Positions 24,021 to 33,247 are shown, counted from the first letter of the stretch. The stretch: 64,000 nucleotides of DNA from Streptomyces ficellus (GCF_030406405.1 NZ_JAUEPL010000007.1:124001-188000); one strand, 5' to 3'. Numbers and translations: made by a program. The notes: a model not told the origin generated them from the letters alone.

Positions 24021-25405
24021 GAGACCTGACCCCCGACCGCCTCCGTACCGACGACGCCGGCAACGGACTCCTCCTGGCGCCCGACGCGGTCCTGACGCCC
24101 GAGGGTCTGATGGACCATTACGCGGCCGTCGTCGCCGGTGACACCTTCCGCGCGGTCGGACCCGCCGAGCGGCTGGAGCGGGAGTATCCGCACCTGAGCG
24201 CCGTGCGGCTGCCCGGGCACGTCCTGATGCCGGGGTTCGTCGACGCCCACCACCACCTCACCCAGAGCTTCGGCGCCGCGCTCGCCTTCGGGGAGCCGTC
24301 GGAGATCTTCCGCCGGGTGTGGGTGCCGCTCGAAGGGGCCCTGGACGAGGAGGCGGTGTACGTCGCGGCCAAGCTGGCCGCCCTCGAATCGCTGCGCGGC
24401 GGGTTCACCACCGTGGCGGAGGCGGGCAGCCGCGCGCCCGTGGACGTGGAGCTGACCGCCGCCGCCACGCGCGACGCCGGCATCCGCTGCGTACTCGGCC
24501 TGGTCTGCAACGACGTGGACGGGGACACCGACAGCACCCTCGCGGGCGCGGAGAAGCACCTGGCCCGCTACGGGACCGAGGAGCTGATCCACCCCTCGCT
24601 CGCCGTCTCCGTCCCGGAGGCGGCGAGCGAGCGCACCCTGCGCCGCACCGCCCGCCTGGCCGCCGAAGCCCGCGCGGTCGTGCAGATCCACGTCAACGAG
24701 CATCTCGCGGGCGTGGAACGCTCCCTCGTCCAGCACGGTCTGCGGCCGCTGGAGTACCTGTACGAAGTCGGCGCCCTGGGGCCGCAGTTGCTGGCCGCCC
24801 ACGCCACCCTCCTCACGCCCCGGGAGCTCACCCTGCTCGCCGACAGCGGGGCGGCCGTCAGCTACAACCCGGTGGCGAGCGCCTGGAAGGGCAACGCGGT
24901 GGCGCCCGCGACGGCCATGGCGGAGCGCGGCATCCGGTTCGGTCTGGGGACGGACGGCACCCGGGGCGACGGGTTCCGGCTCGCGGAGGCGGCCGAGTTC
25001 GCGCAGCGCCTCGCCTACGGGCTGGCCACCGGGGACTCGTCCTGCGGCGCCGGATGGACCTGGCTGGAGCACGGGAGCGGCGGCGGTGCCGACGCGGTGG
25101 GGCTCGCGGCCCGTACCGGCAGGATCGCCGCCGGTGCGGCCGCCGACTTCCTGCTCGTCGACGTCTCCGGGCCCGAGACGGCGCTGTCGTGGGACCTGCC
25201 CTGGGAGTTGGTACGGCGTGGGAACCGCGACCAGATCGCGGCCGTGTTCGTGGCGGGCCGGCTGCGGCTGTGGCGCGGGTGGCCGGTGGACTGGGACGGT
25301 CCGGCGCTGGTGCGGCGGGCGGTCGGGCTGGCCGAGGAGGTGATGCGCCGGGCGCCGGTGACCCGTGTGCATCCCACGTCCATGGAAGCGCGGACGCGCC
25401 GGTGA
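24017..25405 (+). CDS. amidohydrolase, 8-oxoguanine/guanine deaminase-like
   Basis: Metal-dependent aminohydrolase of 462 aa (TrzA/AtzA-type). Metal ligands are visible in GFVDAHHHLTQSF (HxH), QIHVNEH, AAHATLLT and GLGTDGTRGDG. The tail PWELVRRGNRDQIAAVFVAGR is typical of this family. Encoded with a nucleobase permease and a LacI regulator, it most likely deaminates an imported purine such as 8-oxoguanine; an s-triazine-like substrate is the alternative. ATG overlaps the permease stop (ATGA), and its own stop overlaps the next GTG. Confidence 0.85.
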   Translation: MRDLTPDRLRTDDAGNGLLLAPDAVLTPEGLMDHYAAVVAGDTFRAVGPAERLEREYPHLSAVRLPGHVLMPGFVDAHHHLTQSFGAALAFGEPSEIFRRVWVPLEGALDEEAVYVAAKLAALESLRGGFTTVAEAGSRAPVDVELTAAATRDAGIRCVLGLVCNDVDGDTDSTLAGAEKHLARYGTEELIHPSLAVSVPEAASERTLRRTARLAAEARAVVQIHVNEHLAGVERSLVQHGLRPLEYLYEVGALGPQLLAAHATLLTPRELTLLADSGAAVSYNPVASAWKGNAVAPATAMAERGIRFGLGTDGTRGDGFRLAEAAEFAQRLAYGLATGDSSCGAGWTWLEHGSGGGADAVGLAARTGRIAAGAAADFLLVDVSGPETALSWDLPWELVRRGNRDQIAAVFVAGRLRLWRGWPVDWDGPALVRRAVGLAEEVMRRAPVTRVHPTSMEARTRR

Positions 25406-26112
25406 GTACGGAGACGGTGGCGGTCCTCGCGGTGACGGTGGCCGTCGCGGCGTTCGTCCAGGGCGCCAGCGGTCTGGGCTTCGCCCTGATCGTGGCGCCG
25501 GTGGCCGGACTGCTCGAACCGGGCCTGGTGCCCGTGTTCGTGCTGGCGTCGATGATCCCGCTCAATCTGTACGTGGCGTGGCGCGAGCGCCGCTCGCTGG
25601 ACCTGCGCGGGGCGGGCTGGATCACGGCGGCGCGGCTGGCGGCCACGCCGGGCGGGCTGATGCTGCTCTGGCTCATCCCCGAAGGCCGCCTCGGCCTGTT
25701 CGTGGGCGTGGCGACCGTACTGGCGGCGGTGGTGAGCCTGGCCGCGCCCGCGTTCACGCCGGGCCGTGGGGCGTATGTGGGCGCCGGGGTGGTGACCGGT
25801 CTGACGGAGACCGCGACCGGGGTGGGCGGCCCGCCGCTCGCGCTGGTGTATCAGCACCGGCCGCCGGCGGAGCTGCGGGCCACGGTCGCCGTGTGCTTCC
25901 TCGTCGGTGAAGTGGCGTCGCTGGCCTTGCTGTTCGCGACCGGTCAGGGCAGCACGGCCCAGTTGGGGTGGGCCGCGGCACTGCTGCCGGCGCTGGCCGG
26001 CGGGGCGTGGCTGAGCCGCCTGGTGCACCACCGGCTCGACGCGCGCCGGATGCGGCTGTTCGTGCTGCTCTTCGCGCTCGTGTCGGGGGCGGTGCTCATG
26101 CTGGGGCTGTGA
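25402..26112 (+). CDS. TauE/SafE family membrane anion transporter
   Basis: 236-aa integral membrane protein with about 7-8 helices in two repeats. The repeat signatures AAFVQGASGLGFALIVAP (near residue 15) and GLTETATGVGGPPLAL (near 135) are diagnostic of the TauE/SafE (DUF81) family, which exports sulfite, sulfoacetate and other organic anions. GTGA overlap with the deaminase gene makes it the third gene of the operon, so export of a product of purine breakdown is a possible role. Its 3' end overlaps the convergent regulator by 17 nt. Confidence 0.88.
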   Translation: MSTETVAVLAVTVAVAAFVQGASGLGFALIVAPVAGLLEPGLVPVFVLASMIPLNLYVAWRERRSLDLRGAGWITAARLAATPGGLMLLWLIPEGRLGLFVGVATVLAAVVSLAAPAFTPGRGAYVGAGVVTGLTETATGVGGPPLALVYQHRPPAELRATVAVCFLVGEVASLALLFATGQGSTAQLGWAAALLPALAGGAWLSRLVHHRLDARRMRLFVLLFALVSGAVLMLGL

Positions 26113-27136
26113 CGCGCAGCGAGGAGGCCCGGGGGATGACGCGGGGTTCGGGCACCTCGGTCACCGTCGCGGTGTCCTCGCCGCGCAGCCGGCCCAGGAG
26201 GAGTTCCACCGCGTCGGACGCGGCCCGGTCCAGGTGCAGGTCGACGGCGGTCAGCGGGGGCTCGCAGGTCCGGGCCCGCAGCCCGTCGTAGCGGGTGACG
26301 ACCATGACGTCGTCCGGGATACGGCGGCCGCTGTCGCGGATGGCCCGTACGGCTCCCACGGCGAAGGCGTCCACGAGCGCGCACACGGCGTCGGTCGCCG
26401 GGTGGGCGGCCAGCAGGGCGGCGCACGCGTCGTACCCGGCCTGTTCGCCGCCCTCCTCCGGGGCGGTCGCGACGAGTGGCGCCCAGCCGTGCTCGGCGGC
26501 CGCGCGCTCGTACGCGGCGCGGGCGTCGACGGCGGAGTGGCGCGAGCCGCCGCCGATGAGCAGCGCGGGCCGCCTGGCGCCCTGCTCGCGCAGGTGGGCC
26601 AGCAGCAGTTCGGCGACGAGGCCGCCGCGCAGGTCGACGTAGGGGGCGTCGTCCTCGGGCGACCCGGGCCGCCCGAGCGCCACATAGGGCAGGCCGCGCT
26701 CGCGCAGTTGCCCGGTGGCCACGTCGTTCGCGTCGGGCTCCACGACGATGGCGCCGTCGATGTCCACCGAGTACAGCGCCGACCCGGACTGCACCGGCGG
26801 TACCAGGACCAGCGCGTAGTCGTGCACCAGGGCGCGCTCGGCGGCCGCGGCGGCGACCTCCATGTAGAACCCGAGCCGGGAAGGGCCGCCGGCCACGGCG
26901 AAGGGCATCGAGGAGGCCAGCGCGATGGCCTTGGCCTCGCCGCGCCGCAGCCGCTGGGCCCGCAGGTTGGGCCGGTAGCCGAGCTCCGCGGCGACCTTCT
27001 TGATGCGCTCACGGGTTTTGGGGTCGACCTTGCCGATCCCGTTCAGGGCGTGCGAGACGGTGGTCCGCGACACCGAGGCGGCCCGGGCGACGTCGGCGAT
27101 CGTCGGCGGCCGGGCTCCGGAACCGGAAGTGGGCAT
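26096..27136 (-). CDS. LacI family transcriptional regulator
   Basis: 346-aa repressor. The N-terminal helix-turn-helix PTIADVARAASVSRTTVSHALNG (residues about 11-33) is followed by hinge helix ELGYRPNLRAQRLRRG and a periplasmic-binding-protein-like effector domain. Convergent with, and overlapping, the permease-deaminase-TauE operon. It is the likely reader of the palindrome at 22460-22477 and the effector is probably a purine; both are inference. ATG 27136, weak GAGGAG 11 nt upstream. Confidence 0.92.
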   Translation of the reverse strand: MPTSGSGARPPTIADVARAASVSRTTVSHALNGIGKVDPKTRERIKKVAAELGYRPNLRAQRLRRGEAKAIALASSMPFAVAGGPSRLGFYMEVAAAAAERALVHDYALVLVPPVQSGSALYSVDIDGAIVVEPDANDVATGQLRERGLPYVALGRPGSPEDDAPYVDLRGGLVAELLLAHLREQGARRPALLIGGGSRHSAVDARAAYERAAAEHGWAPLVATAPEEGGEQAGYDACAALLAAHPATDAVCALVDAFAVGAVRAIRDSGRRIPDDVMVVTRYDGLRARTCEPPLTAVDLHLDRAASDAVELLLGRLRGEDTATVTEVPEPRVIPRASSLRVTAPA

Positions 27137-27562
27137 CTGGGTGGACGCTCCTCGCTCACTGCTCGTGCTGCCGCGCGCTGGTAGCGCCGGCCGCGCTGCT
27201 GACAGCCTCATCTTCGCCGACCGGTCCCGGCGGCCGGAAGCCACGTCCGGTGGTGCGGGGCCCATTCCGGTGCGGGCGCCATTCCGGTCCGGCCCCGATG
27301 CAGGCCCCCTAAACGCGCTCAAGGAGTCACCGTCCCCCGCCGGACGCGCCCCGCCGCCGCCACACGCACCGACGTATGACGGCGGCGGCAGCCAGCCGGC
27401 GGCAGCCAGCGCGGCGTCCGACAGGCGGCGGCAGCCAGCCGGCCAGGCTCACCGCCGAAGACCCGCGCCACCGGGGACCCGCGCGCCACCCGGGACCCGC
27501 GCCACCGTGGACCCTCGCCGCCGGGCACCCCGGGGCCGCAAGAGTCCGCGCCGCCGGGGACG
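27137..27562. other. repeat-rich intergenic region
   Basis: No gene seen in 426 bases. CGGCGGCAGCCAGC occurs three times (about 27382-27440) and an ACCCGCGCCACCGGGG-like unit of about 17 nt three times (about 27461-27514). The part next to 27136 must hold the promoter of the LacI gene, but no clear -10/-35 pair was found. Confidence 0.6.
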
Positions 27563-29368
27563 TTACCGCGCCGGGTGGACCACCATGGCCGAGCCGCCGC
27601 CGCGGCGGGTCTTCTCGGCGGCGGCGAGCCAGCGGCCGTCCGGGAGGCGCTGGATGCCGGTCGCGGCGCCGATCTCGGGGTTCTGGCGGAAGCCGTGGCC
27701 CAGGGCCTCCAGCTCGGCCCGCAGCCGCTTGTTCCCGTACAGCGCCGGTTCGAGTTCCGTCGTGGCCTGGTTGCGCTGGCTCGCGCGGGGCGCGGCGATC
27801 GCGTCCACCAGGGGGAGGTCACGGTCGAGGACGCCCGTCAGGGTCTGGAGGACGGTGGTGATGATGGTCGCGCCGCCGGGGGAGCCCACGGCCAGGACCG
27901 GCCGGGCGTGGTCGTCGAGCACGATCGTCGGCGACATGGAGGAGCGGGGGCGCTTGCCGGGACCGGGCAGGTTCGGGTCGTGGACGGCCGGGTTGGCCGG
28001 GGCGAAGGAGAAGTCGGTCAGCTCGTTGTTGAGCAGGAAGCCCCGCCCCGGCACGGTGATGCCGCTGCCGCCCGTCGACTCGATGGTCAGCGTGTAGGCG
28101 ACGACGTTGCCCCACTTGTCGGACGTCGTCAGGTGCGTGGTGTTCTCGCCCTCGTACGTCGTCGGGGCCGCCGTCCCGCCCGCCGCGCACGGCTGCGGAT
28201 CGCGCGGGTCGCCCGGTGCGAGGGGGCTCGTGAGGGCGGCGTCGTCGCGGATCAGGCAGGCGCGCGAGTCGGCGAACCGCTGCGACAGCAGCCCCTTCAC
28301 GGGCACGTCCTCGAACGCCGGGTCGCCGACCCACCGCCCCCGGTCCGCGAACGCGATTCGGCTCGCCTCGATGAACCGGTGCAGATACCGCGCCTGCGAG
28401 GCGGCGGAGAGGTCGGTGCGCTCCAGGATGTTCAGCGCTTCGCCCACGGTGGTGCCCCCCGACGACGACGGCGCCATGCCGTACACATCGAGGCCGCGGT
28501 AGGAGACCTTCGTCGGCTTGCGCCACACCGTCTCGTACGCCGCGAGGTCACGCTGCGTCAGGTCACCGGCGCGGACGTTGCGCGTGGCGCCCTCCCGTAC
28601 CGGCGGGTCCTGGACCGTACGGACGATGTCGCGCGCCAGGTCTCCCCGGTACAGCGCTCCCGCGCCGTGCCGGCCCAGTTTCTCGTACGTCCGCGCGAGG
28701 TCCGGGTTCTTCATCACCGAGCCGACGACGGGCAGTCGGCCGCCCGGCAGGAAGAGCTCCGCCGAGGCGGGGAAGTCGCGGAACCGCGCCTCGTTGGCCC
28801 GGGTCTGCTCGCGGAACGTGGCGTCGACGGTGAACCCCTCGCGGGCCAGTCGCTCGGCGGGCTTGAGCAGGTCCCGCAGGGACTTGGTGCCCCAGGCGTC
28901 GAGGGCGGTGTCCCAGGTCGCCGGGGTGCCGGGCGTGCCGACGCTGAGCCCGCTGGTCATGGCCTCGTCGAAGGGCAGCGGCTTGCCGCTCGGGTCCAGG
29001 AACAACGACGCGTCGGCGGAGCGAGGAGCCGTCTCACGGCCGTCGATGGTGTGCACGGTGCGGGACTTGGCGTTGTAGTGGACGAAGTAGCCGCCACCGC
29101 CGATGCCCGCCGAGTACGGCTCGGTGACGCCGAGCGCCGCTGCGGTCGCCACCGCCGCGTCCACGGCGTTGCCGCCGCGCCGCAGCACCTCGATCCCGGC
29201 GGCCGAGGCGTCGGGGTCCACGCTCGCGACGGCACCGCCGTAGCCGACCGCCACCGGTTCCTTGACGGGGGTCGTACGTGGTGTGGGCGGCGGCGCCGCG
29301 GCCCCGACCGAGAGAACCGTGGCGGCGACCGCGGCGAGCGAGACGTTACGTACGTGGGACCGACGCAT
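27563..29368 (-). CDS. ggt: secreted gamma-glutamyltransferase
   Basis: Exported N-terminal-nucleophile hydrolase (601 aa) that cleaves gamma-glutamyl bonds such as in glutathione-like peptides and transfers the glutamyl group. A signal peptide (RNVSLAAVAATVLSVGAAA) leads. The autocleavage site and nucleophile are Thr410 in GENTTHLT. GGTPGTPATW, SSSGGTTVGEALNIL and PRSSMSPTIV are family blocks. The precursor is expected to split into large and small subunits. Single gene, divergent from 29473. Confidence 0.93.
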   Translation of the reverse strand: MRRSHVRNVSLAAVAATVLSVGAAAPPPTPRTTPVKEPVAVGYGGAVASVDPDASAAGIEVLRRGGNAVDAAVATAAALGVTEPYSAGIGGGGYFVHYNAKSRTVHTIDGRETAPRSADASLFLDPSGKPLPFDEAMTSGLSVGTPGTPATWDTALDAWGTKSLRDLLKPAERLAREGFTVDATFREQTRANEARFRDFPASAELFLPGGRLPVVGSVMKNPDLARTYEKLGRHGAGALYRGDLARDIVRTVQDPPVREGATRNVRAGDLTQRDLAAYETVWRKPTKVSYRGLDVYGMAPSSSGGTTVGEALNILERTDLSAASQARYLHRFIEASRIAFADRGRWVGDPAFEDVPVKGLLSQRFADSRACLIRDDAALTSPLAPGDPRDPQPCAAGGTAAPTTYEGENTTHLTTSDKWGNVVAYTLTIESTGGSGITVPGRGFLLNNELTDFSFAPANPAVHDPNLPGPGKRPRSSMSPTIVLDDHARPVLAVGSPGGATIITTVLQTLTGVLDRDLPLVDAIAAPRASQRNQATTELEPALYGNKRLRAELEALGHGFRQNPEIGAATGIQRLPDGRWLAAAEKTRRGGGSAMVVHPAR

Positions 29369-29458
29369 CCGTACCTCCAGTCAACGACCGTCCGCGCAGC
29401 CTAACTTCGCGGTCGGCCGCCCGCCAGGACCACCTCGAACAGCGTTGCGCTCCCCCGC

Positions 29459-29464
29459 TACGAT
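29459..29464 (+). promoter_or_regulatory. candidate -10 box TACGAT of a leaderless gene
   Basis: TACGAT ends 8 nt before the ATG at 29473; there is no Shine-Dalgarno sequence. TCGAAC 18 nt upstream could act as -35. Confidence 0.5.
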
Positions 29465-29472
29465 GCGCGCCC

Positions 29473-30252
29473 ATGTATGACGATCTGCTCAACATCGCGC
29501 TCGGTGTCATCGCGACCGGGGTCAGCGCGTCGCTCGGCTGGATCGCCCGCGCCGCGCTGTGGCGCCGCAAGCTCCGCCGCAAGCAGGTCTTCTTCGGGCT
29601 GCCGGGGAACGCGGAGTGCCTGCTCGTCGTGAACCGCGAGGCCGGCAGTGAGGGTGCCGTGCACCGCTTCGACGTGTTCGCGCTGCTGGAGTTGTCCGCG
29701 CTCATCAAGGACTGCGGCGCCCACGCCCGGATCGTGCGGCACGACGCGGCGCAGCAGGGCTTCGGCGAGCGCGCCGAGTTCTGCCTCGGCGGGCCGTACT
29801 CGAATCGCCGCATGGCCGCGCATATACAGTCCCTTCTCCCCGGCGTGGAGGTCACCTCGGATACGGAGCCGGACCCCGACCGCGGCGCGTACCGGGTCAC
29901 ATTCCGGATCGGCTCCGAGCGCTATCCGATGGACGCGGGGATGTCCGAGTACGCCCTCCTCGCCCGGCTCACCGCCGGTGAGGGCGCCCGGCCCGTGTTC
30001 CTGTTCTGCGGGCAGCGCGCGATCACCAACCAGGCGGCCACCCGCTACCTGGTGCGGCACCACGAGAAGCTGGCCCGGAAGTACGGGACCGATGGTTCCT
30101 TCGTGCTGCTGCTGAAGGTCGTGAACTCGCAGGCGTACGGGCCCGATGTCGTCGAGCTGGTCGCGGATGTGACCCGTACCGCACGGTCACCGGCGCCGGA
30201 GGCCACCCAGCGCGCCAATCCGGCAGGGACGGAAATTTCCGGCACCCCATAG
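29473..30252 (+). CDS. hypothetical membrane-anchored protein, 259 aa
   Basis: Not recognised. One N-terminal hydrophobic helix (LLNIALGVIATGVSASLGWIA) followed by a basic cluster (RRKLRRKQ) suggests a signal anchor with a cytoplasmic body. The body is alpha/beta (FFGLPGNAECLLVVNREAG, RPVFLFCGQRAITNQAATRYL) and ends in a Pro/Ala-rich tail. Probably leaderless. It precedes the L,D-transpeptidase by 65 nt. Confidence 0.7.
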   Translation: MYDDLLNIALGVIATGVSASLGWIARAALWRRKLRRKQVFFGLPGNAECLLVVNREAGSEGAVHRFDVFALLELSALIKDCGAHARIVRHDAAQQGFGERAEFCLGGPYSNRRMAAHIQSLLPGVEVTSDTEPDPDRGAYRVTFRIGSERYPMDAGMSEYALLARLTAGEGARPVFLFCGQRAITNQAATRYLVRHHEKLARKYGTDGSFVLLLKVVNSQAYGPDVVELVADVTRTARSPAPEATQRANPAGTEISGTP

Positions 30253-30317
30253 GCAACCCCGGGCCTCCGCTCGCCCTCTCACCGAGGGACGTCAGCATCC
30301 CATCGGAGGTTTTCCCG

Positions 30318-31502
30318 TTGAGCCGCACTTGCCCGCGCAGCCCCTTCCGCACCGCCGCCCTGGCCGGCACCGCGGTCCTCGCCGCGGCCGCCCTGACCGC
30401 GTGCTCGGGCGGTTCGGGGGCCGCCAAGGCCGACGAGAAGGGTGCCAAGCCGGACACCCGGATCTCGGTGAACCTGTCCGGCAAGCAGGCCGAGGCGGGC
30501 GAGCCGGTCCGGGTGACGCTCGCCGAGGGCAGGCTCCAGCAGGTCACCGTCACCGACTCCAAGGGCGCCACCCTCACCGGCACCGTCGCCGCCGACGGCA
30601 GGAGCTGGACCTCCGCCCGCAAGGCCGCTCCCGGCACCGCGTACACGGTCGAGGCGCGCGACACGGACGGCGGCACCGCCACGGCGGACTTCGCGACGGC
30701 CGCGCCGGACAAGGTGAACAAGCTGACGCTGGCGCCCGGCAAGAACACCACGGTCGGCATAGCCCACCCGCTGTCGGTCGTCTTCGACCACCCGGTGAAG
30801 AACAAGGCGGAGGTGGAGAAGCACCTGAAGGTGACCACCTCCAACAACACCGTGGGCTCGTGGGGCTGGATGCGGGACTGGTCGGGCAAGGACCGGGTGG
30901 ACTGGCGGCCCAAGGCGTACTGGAAGCCGGGCACCAAGGTGACGCTGAACGCCGATTTGAACGGTGTCGACTCCGGCGCGGCCGGCGGCTGGTTCGTGCG
31001 CGACTACACGACCACGGTGACCATCGGGAAGAACCAGTTGGTCAAGGTCGACCTCGACAACCACCGGCTGAAGCTGCTGCGGGACGGCGCGGAGGTCAAG
31101 GACGTCCCCATGTCGGGCGGCACGCCGGGCGGCGACAAGGCGTCCTGGCGCGGGAAGACCGTGCTGATGTCGAAGGAGGGCACGATCAACATGCGTTCCG
31201 AGACGGTCGGCCTGGGTGACGCGTACGACAAGATGGTCGACTACTCGATGCGGCTGACCTGGTCGGGGATGTACGCGCACGCCGCGCCATGGAACGCCGC
31301 CTACATGGGCAACGCCAACAAGAGCTCCGGCTGCATCGGCATGGACACCCCGGACGCCCGGTGGGTGTACGACCAGGTGCAGGTGGGCGACCCGTTCGAG
31401 GTGACGGGTGACGACGCCAAGGGCACGCAGGCGCTGAACAACGGGTACGGCGAGTGGAACCTGTCCTGGGCCGAGTGGCAGGCCAAGAGCGCGCTGCGCT
31501 GA
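30318..31502 (+). CDS. L,D-transpeptidase lipoprotein (Ig-like plus YkuD domains)
   Basis: Cell-wall crosslinking enzyme making 3-3 (mDAP-mDAP) bonds. The N-terminus is a lipoprotein signal with lipobox LTAC. About residues 45-215 form two Ig-like domains. The YkuD domain contains SGGTPGGDKAS, MYAHAAPWN and catalytic Cys339 in NKSSGCIGMD. The motif has Ser-Ser-Gly-Cys where many have Ser-His-Gly-Cys. TTG start at 30318 is supported by CGGAGG 8 nt upstream. Confidence 0.92.
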   Translation: MSRTCPRSPFRTAALAGTAVLAAAALTACSGGSGAAKADEKGAKPDTRISVNLSGKQAEAGEPVRVTLAEGRLQQVTVTDSKGATLTGTVAADGRSWTSARKAAPGTAYTVEARDTDGGTATADFATAAPDKVNKLTLAPGKNTTVGIAHPLSVVFDHPVKNKAEVEKHLKVTTSNNTVGSWGWMRDWSGKDRVDWRPKAYWKPGTKVTLNADLNGVDSGAAGGWFVRDYTTTVTIGKNQLVKVDLDNHRLKLLRDGAEVKDVPMSGGTPGGDKASWRGKTVLMSKEGTINMRSETVGLGDAYDKMVDYSMRLTWSGMYAHAAPWNAAYMGNANKSSGCIGMDTPDARWVYDQVQVGDPFEVTGDDAKGTQALNNGYGEWNLSWAEWQAKSALR

Positions 31503-31542
31503 CACCGCCACTGAGCAGGCATATGACCCACGCCCCATAATC

Positions 31543-31609
31543 GTTACCGGGGCGTAACTTACCGACCGGTTACCTTCGGTAAGACTCCCGTGGTTACCTA
31601 CGGTTCACC
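31543..31609 (+). promoter_or_regulatory. array of GTTACC repeats, PhoP/MtrA/GlnR-type candidate site
   Basis: GGTTACCTTCGGT (31568-31580) and GGTTACCTACGGT (31592-31604) are direct repeats 24 bp apart. The second runs into GTTCACC (31603-31609), giving two 11-nt units like a streptomycete PHO box. GTTACC-GGGGC-GTAAC precedes them. The array lies directly upstream of the secreted hydrolase gene. Confidence 0.45.
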
Positions 31610-31633
31610 TTTCAAGTGCCTGAGGAGTGGACC

Positions 31634-33211
31634 GTGGGACAGCCGCGTAATGCCCTGCGTACGACGACGACCGGTGCCGTCTCGGCCGCCCTGGTGGCCG
31701 GGACCGCCCTGGGGCTCTCCCCCACGGCGGCGGCCACGCCCACCGGTCCGCCCGGTATCCGGTTCGTCGACATCACCGGCGACGGCGGCACCGTACTGAA
31801 GGCCAACGTGGTCACGCCCGCGGGCGCCGAGGACGGCCGCCGTTACCCGGTGATCGTGCTGCCGACCAGCTGGTCGATGCCCCAGATCGAGTACCTGGCC
31901 CAGGCGAAGAAGCTCGCCGACGCCGGCTATGTGGTCGTCAGCTACAACTCGCGCGGCTTCTGGCAGTCCGGCGGCCACATCGAAGTCGCCGGCCCGCCGG
32001 ACGTCGCCGACGCCTCCAAGGTCATCGACTGGGCACTGGCCAACACCCCGGCCGACCCCGGCAGAGTCGGCATGGCGGGCGTCAGCTACGGCGCCGGCAT
32101 CAGCCTGCTGGCCGCCGCCCACGACAAGCGCGTCAAGGCGGTCGTCGCGATGAGCGGCTGGGCCGACCTCATCGACTCCATCTACAGCGGCCGTACGCAG
32201 CACCTCCAGGCCGCCGCGATGCTCGGCGGTACCGGCTACCTCACCGGCCGCCCGAGCCCCGAACTCCAGCAGATCCTTGGTGACTTCCTCGCCTCCAACC
32301 TGGACAAGGAGCAGGAGATGATCGCGTGGGGCGCCAAGCGCTCCCCCGCCTTCCAGCTCGACCGGATCAACGCCAACGGCGCGGCCATCATGCTCGGCAA
32401 CGCCTGGGGCGACACCATCTTCCCGCCCAACCAGTACGCCTCGTTCTACGAGAAGCTCACCGGCCCCAAGCGCCTGGAGCTGCGTCCCGGCGACCACGCC
32501 ACCGCCGAAGCCGCCGGCCTGCTCGGCCTGCCCAACGACACCTGGACCAACGCCCACCGCTGGTTCGACCACCACCTCAAGGGCGCCGACAACGGCATCG
32601 ACCGCGAACAGCCGGTCCAGCTGAAGTCCCGGTCCACCGGCGGCTACGAGGGCTACCCGGACTGGAAGTCGGTCGCCGCCACCGACCGCAAGATCGCGCT
32701 CGCCGAATCCCAGAAGGTGTACGCGAACGTCGACTCGGGCGCCAACGGCGGGATCGTGATGCTGTCCAACGCCCTCGACCAGTTCCTGAAGCTGCCGCCC
32801 ACCGCCTCCATCCCCCTCCTCCCGCGCTCCTTCGCCGCCGTCTGGCAGTCCGAGCGGTACGACACGGTCCAGCACGTCCGGGGGACGGCGAAACTGCACA
32901 CCACGGTCACCAGTACCAAGGAGAGCGGCACCCTCGTCGCGTACCTCTACGACGTGGGGCCGCTCGGCCTCGGCAAGCTGGTCAGCAGCGCGCCGTACAC
33001 CTTCCACGGCAAGGAGGCCGACCGGCCGTTCCCCGTAGACCTGGAGCTGTTCTCCACCGCCTACGACGTCCCGGCCGGCCACCGCCTCGCCCTGGTCGTC
33101 GACACCGTCGACCCGCTGTACATCGAGCACAACCCGTCCGGCGCGCGGCTGACCTTCTCCTCGCCGCCGTCCGACCCGTCGTACCTGTCGGTCCCGCTGC
33201 GCGAGAAGTGA
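31634..33211 (+). CDS. secreted CocE/NonD or X-Pro dipeptidyl-peptidase-like hydrolase
   Basis: 525-aa exported alpha/beta hydrolase. The signal peptide ends near SPTAAA. The nucleophile is Ser151 in GVSYGAG, with a Pro-rich opening (PVIVLPTSWSMPQ). The C-terminal 180 residues form a beta-sandwich like the X-Pro dipeptidyl-peptidase C-terminal domain. Substrate may be an ester or N-terminal X-Pro peptide. GTG 31634 is chosen because GAGGAG ends 6 nt before it; the upstream GTG at 31616 precedes the RBS. Confidence 0.85.
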   Translation: MGQPRNALRTTTTGAVSAALVAGTALGLSPTAAATPTGPPGIRFVDITGDGGTVLKANVVTPAGAEDGRRYPVIVLPTSWSMPQIEYLAQAKKLADAGYVVVSYNSRGFWQSGGHIEVAGPPDVADASKVIDWALANTPADPGRVGMAGVSYGAGISLLAAAHDKRVKAVVAMSGWADLIDSIYSGRTQHLQAAAMLGGTGYLTGRPSPELQQILGDFLASNLDKEQEMIAWGAKRSPAFQLDRINANGAAIMLGNAWGDTIFPPNQYASFYEKLTGPKRLELRPGDHATAEAAGLLGLPNDTWTNAHRWFDHHLKGADNGIDREQPVQLKSRSTGGYEGYPDWKSVAATDRKIALAESQKVYANVDSGANGGIVMLSNALDQFLKLPPTASIPLLPRSFAAVWQSERYDTVQHVRGTAKLHTTVTSTKESGTLVAYLYDVGPLGLGKLVSSAPYTFHGKEADRPFPVDLELFSTAYDVPAGHRLALVVDTVDPLYIEHNPSGARLTFSSPPSDPSYLSVPLREK

Positions 33212-33247
33212 TCTCCGGCCGCTGCCGGGCGGGCATGGCCCTGCGTG

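Noticed and set aside
22169..25405. 1078-aa plus-strand frame ending in the deaminase
   Set aside because: The first two thirds overlap the NCS2 permease in another frame and are Arg/His-rich shadow sequence; the real start is the ATGA overlap at 24017.
31592..31609. Firm assignment of a PhoP box
   Set aside because: Only one clean 11-nt pair is seen and MtrA/GlnR sites look similar, so it is kept as a candidate only.
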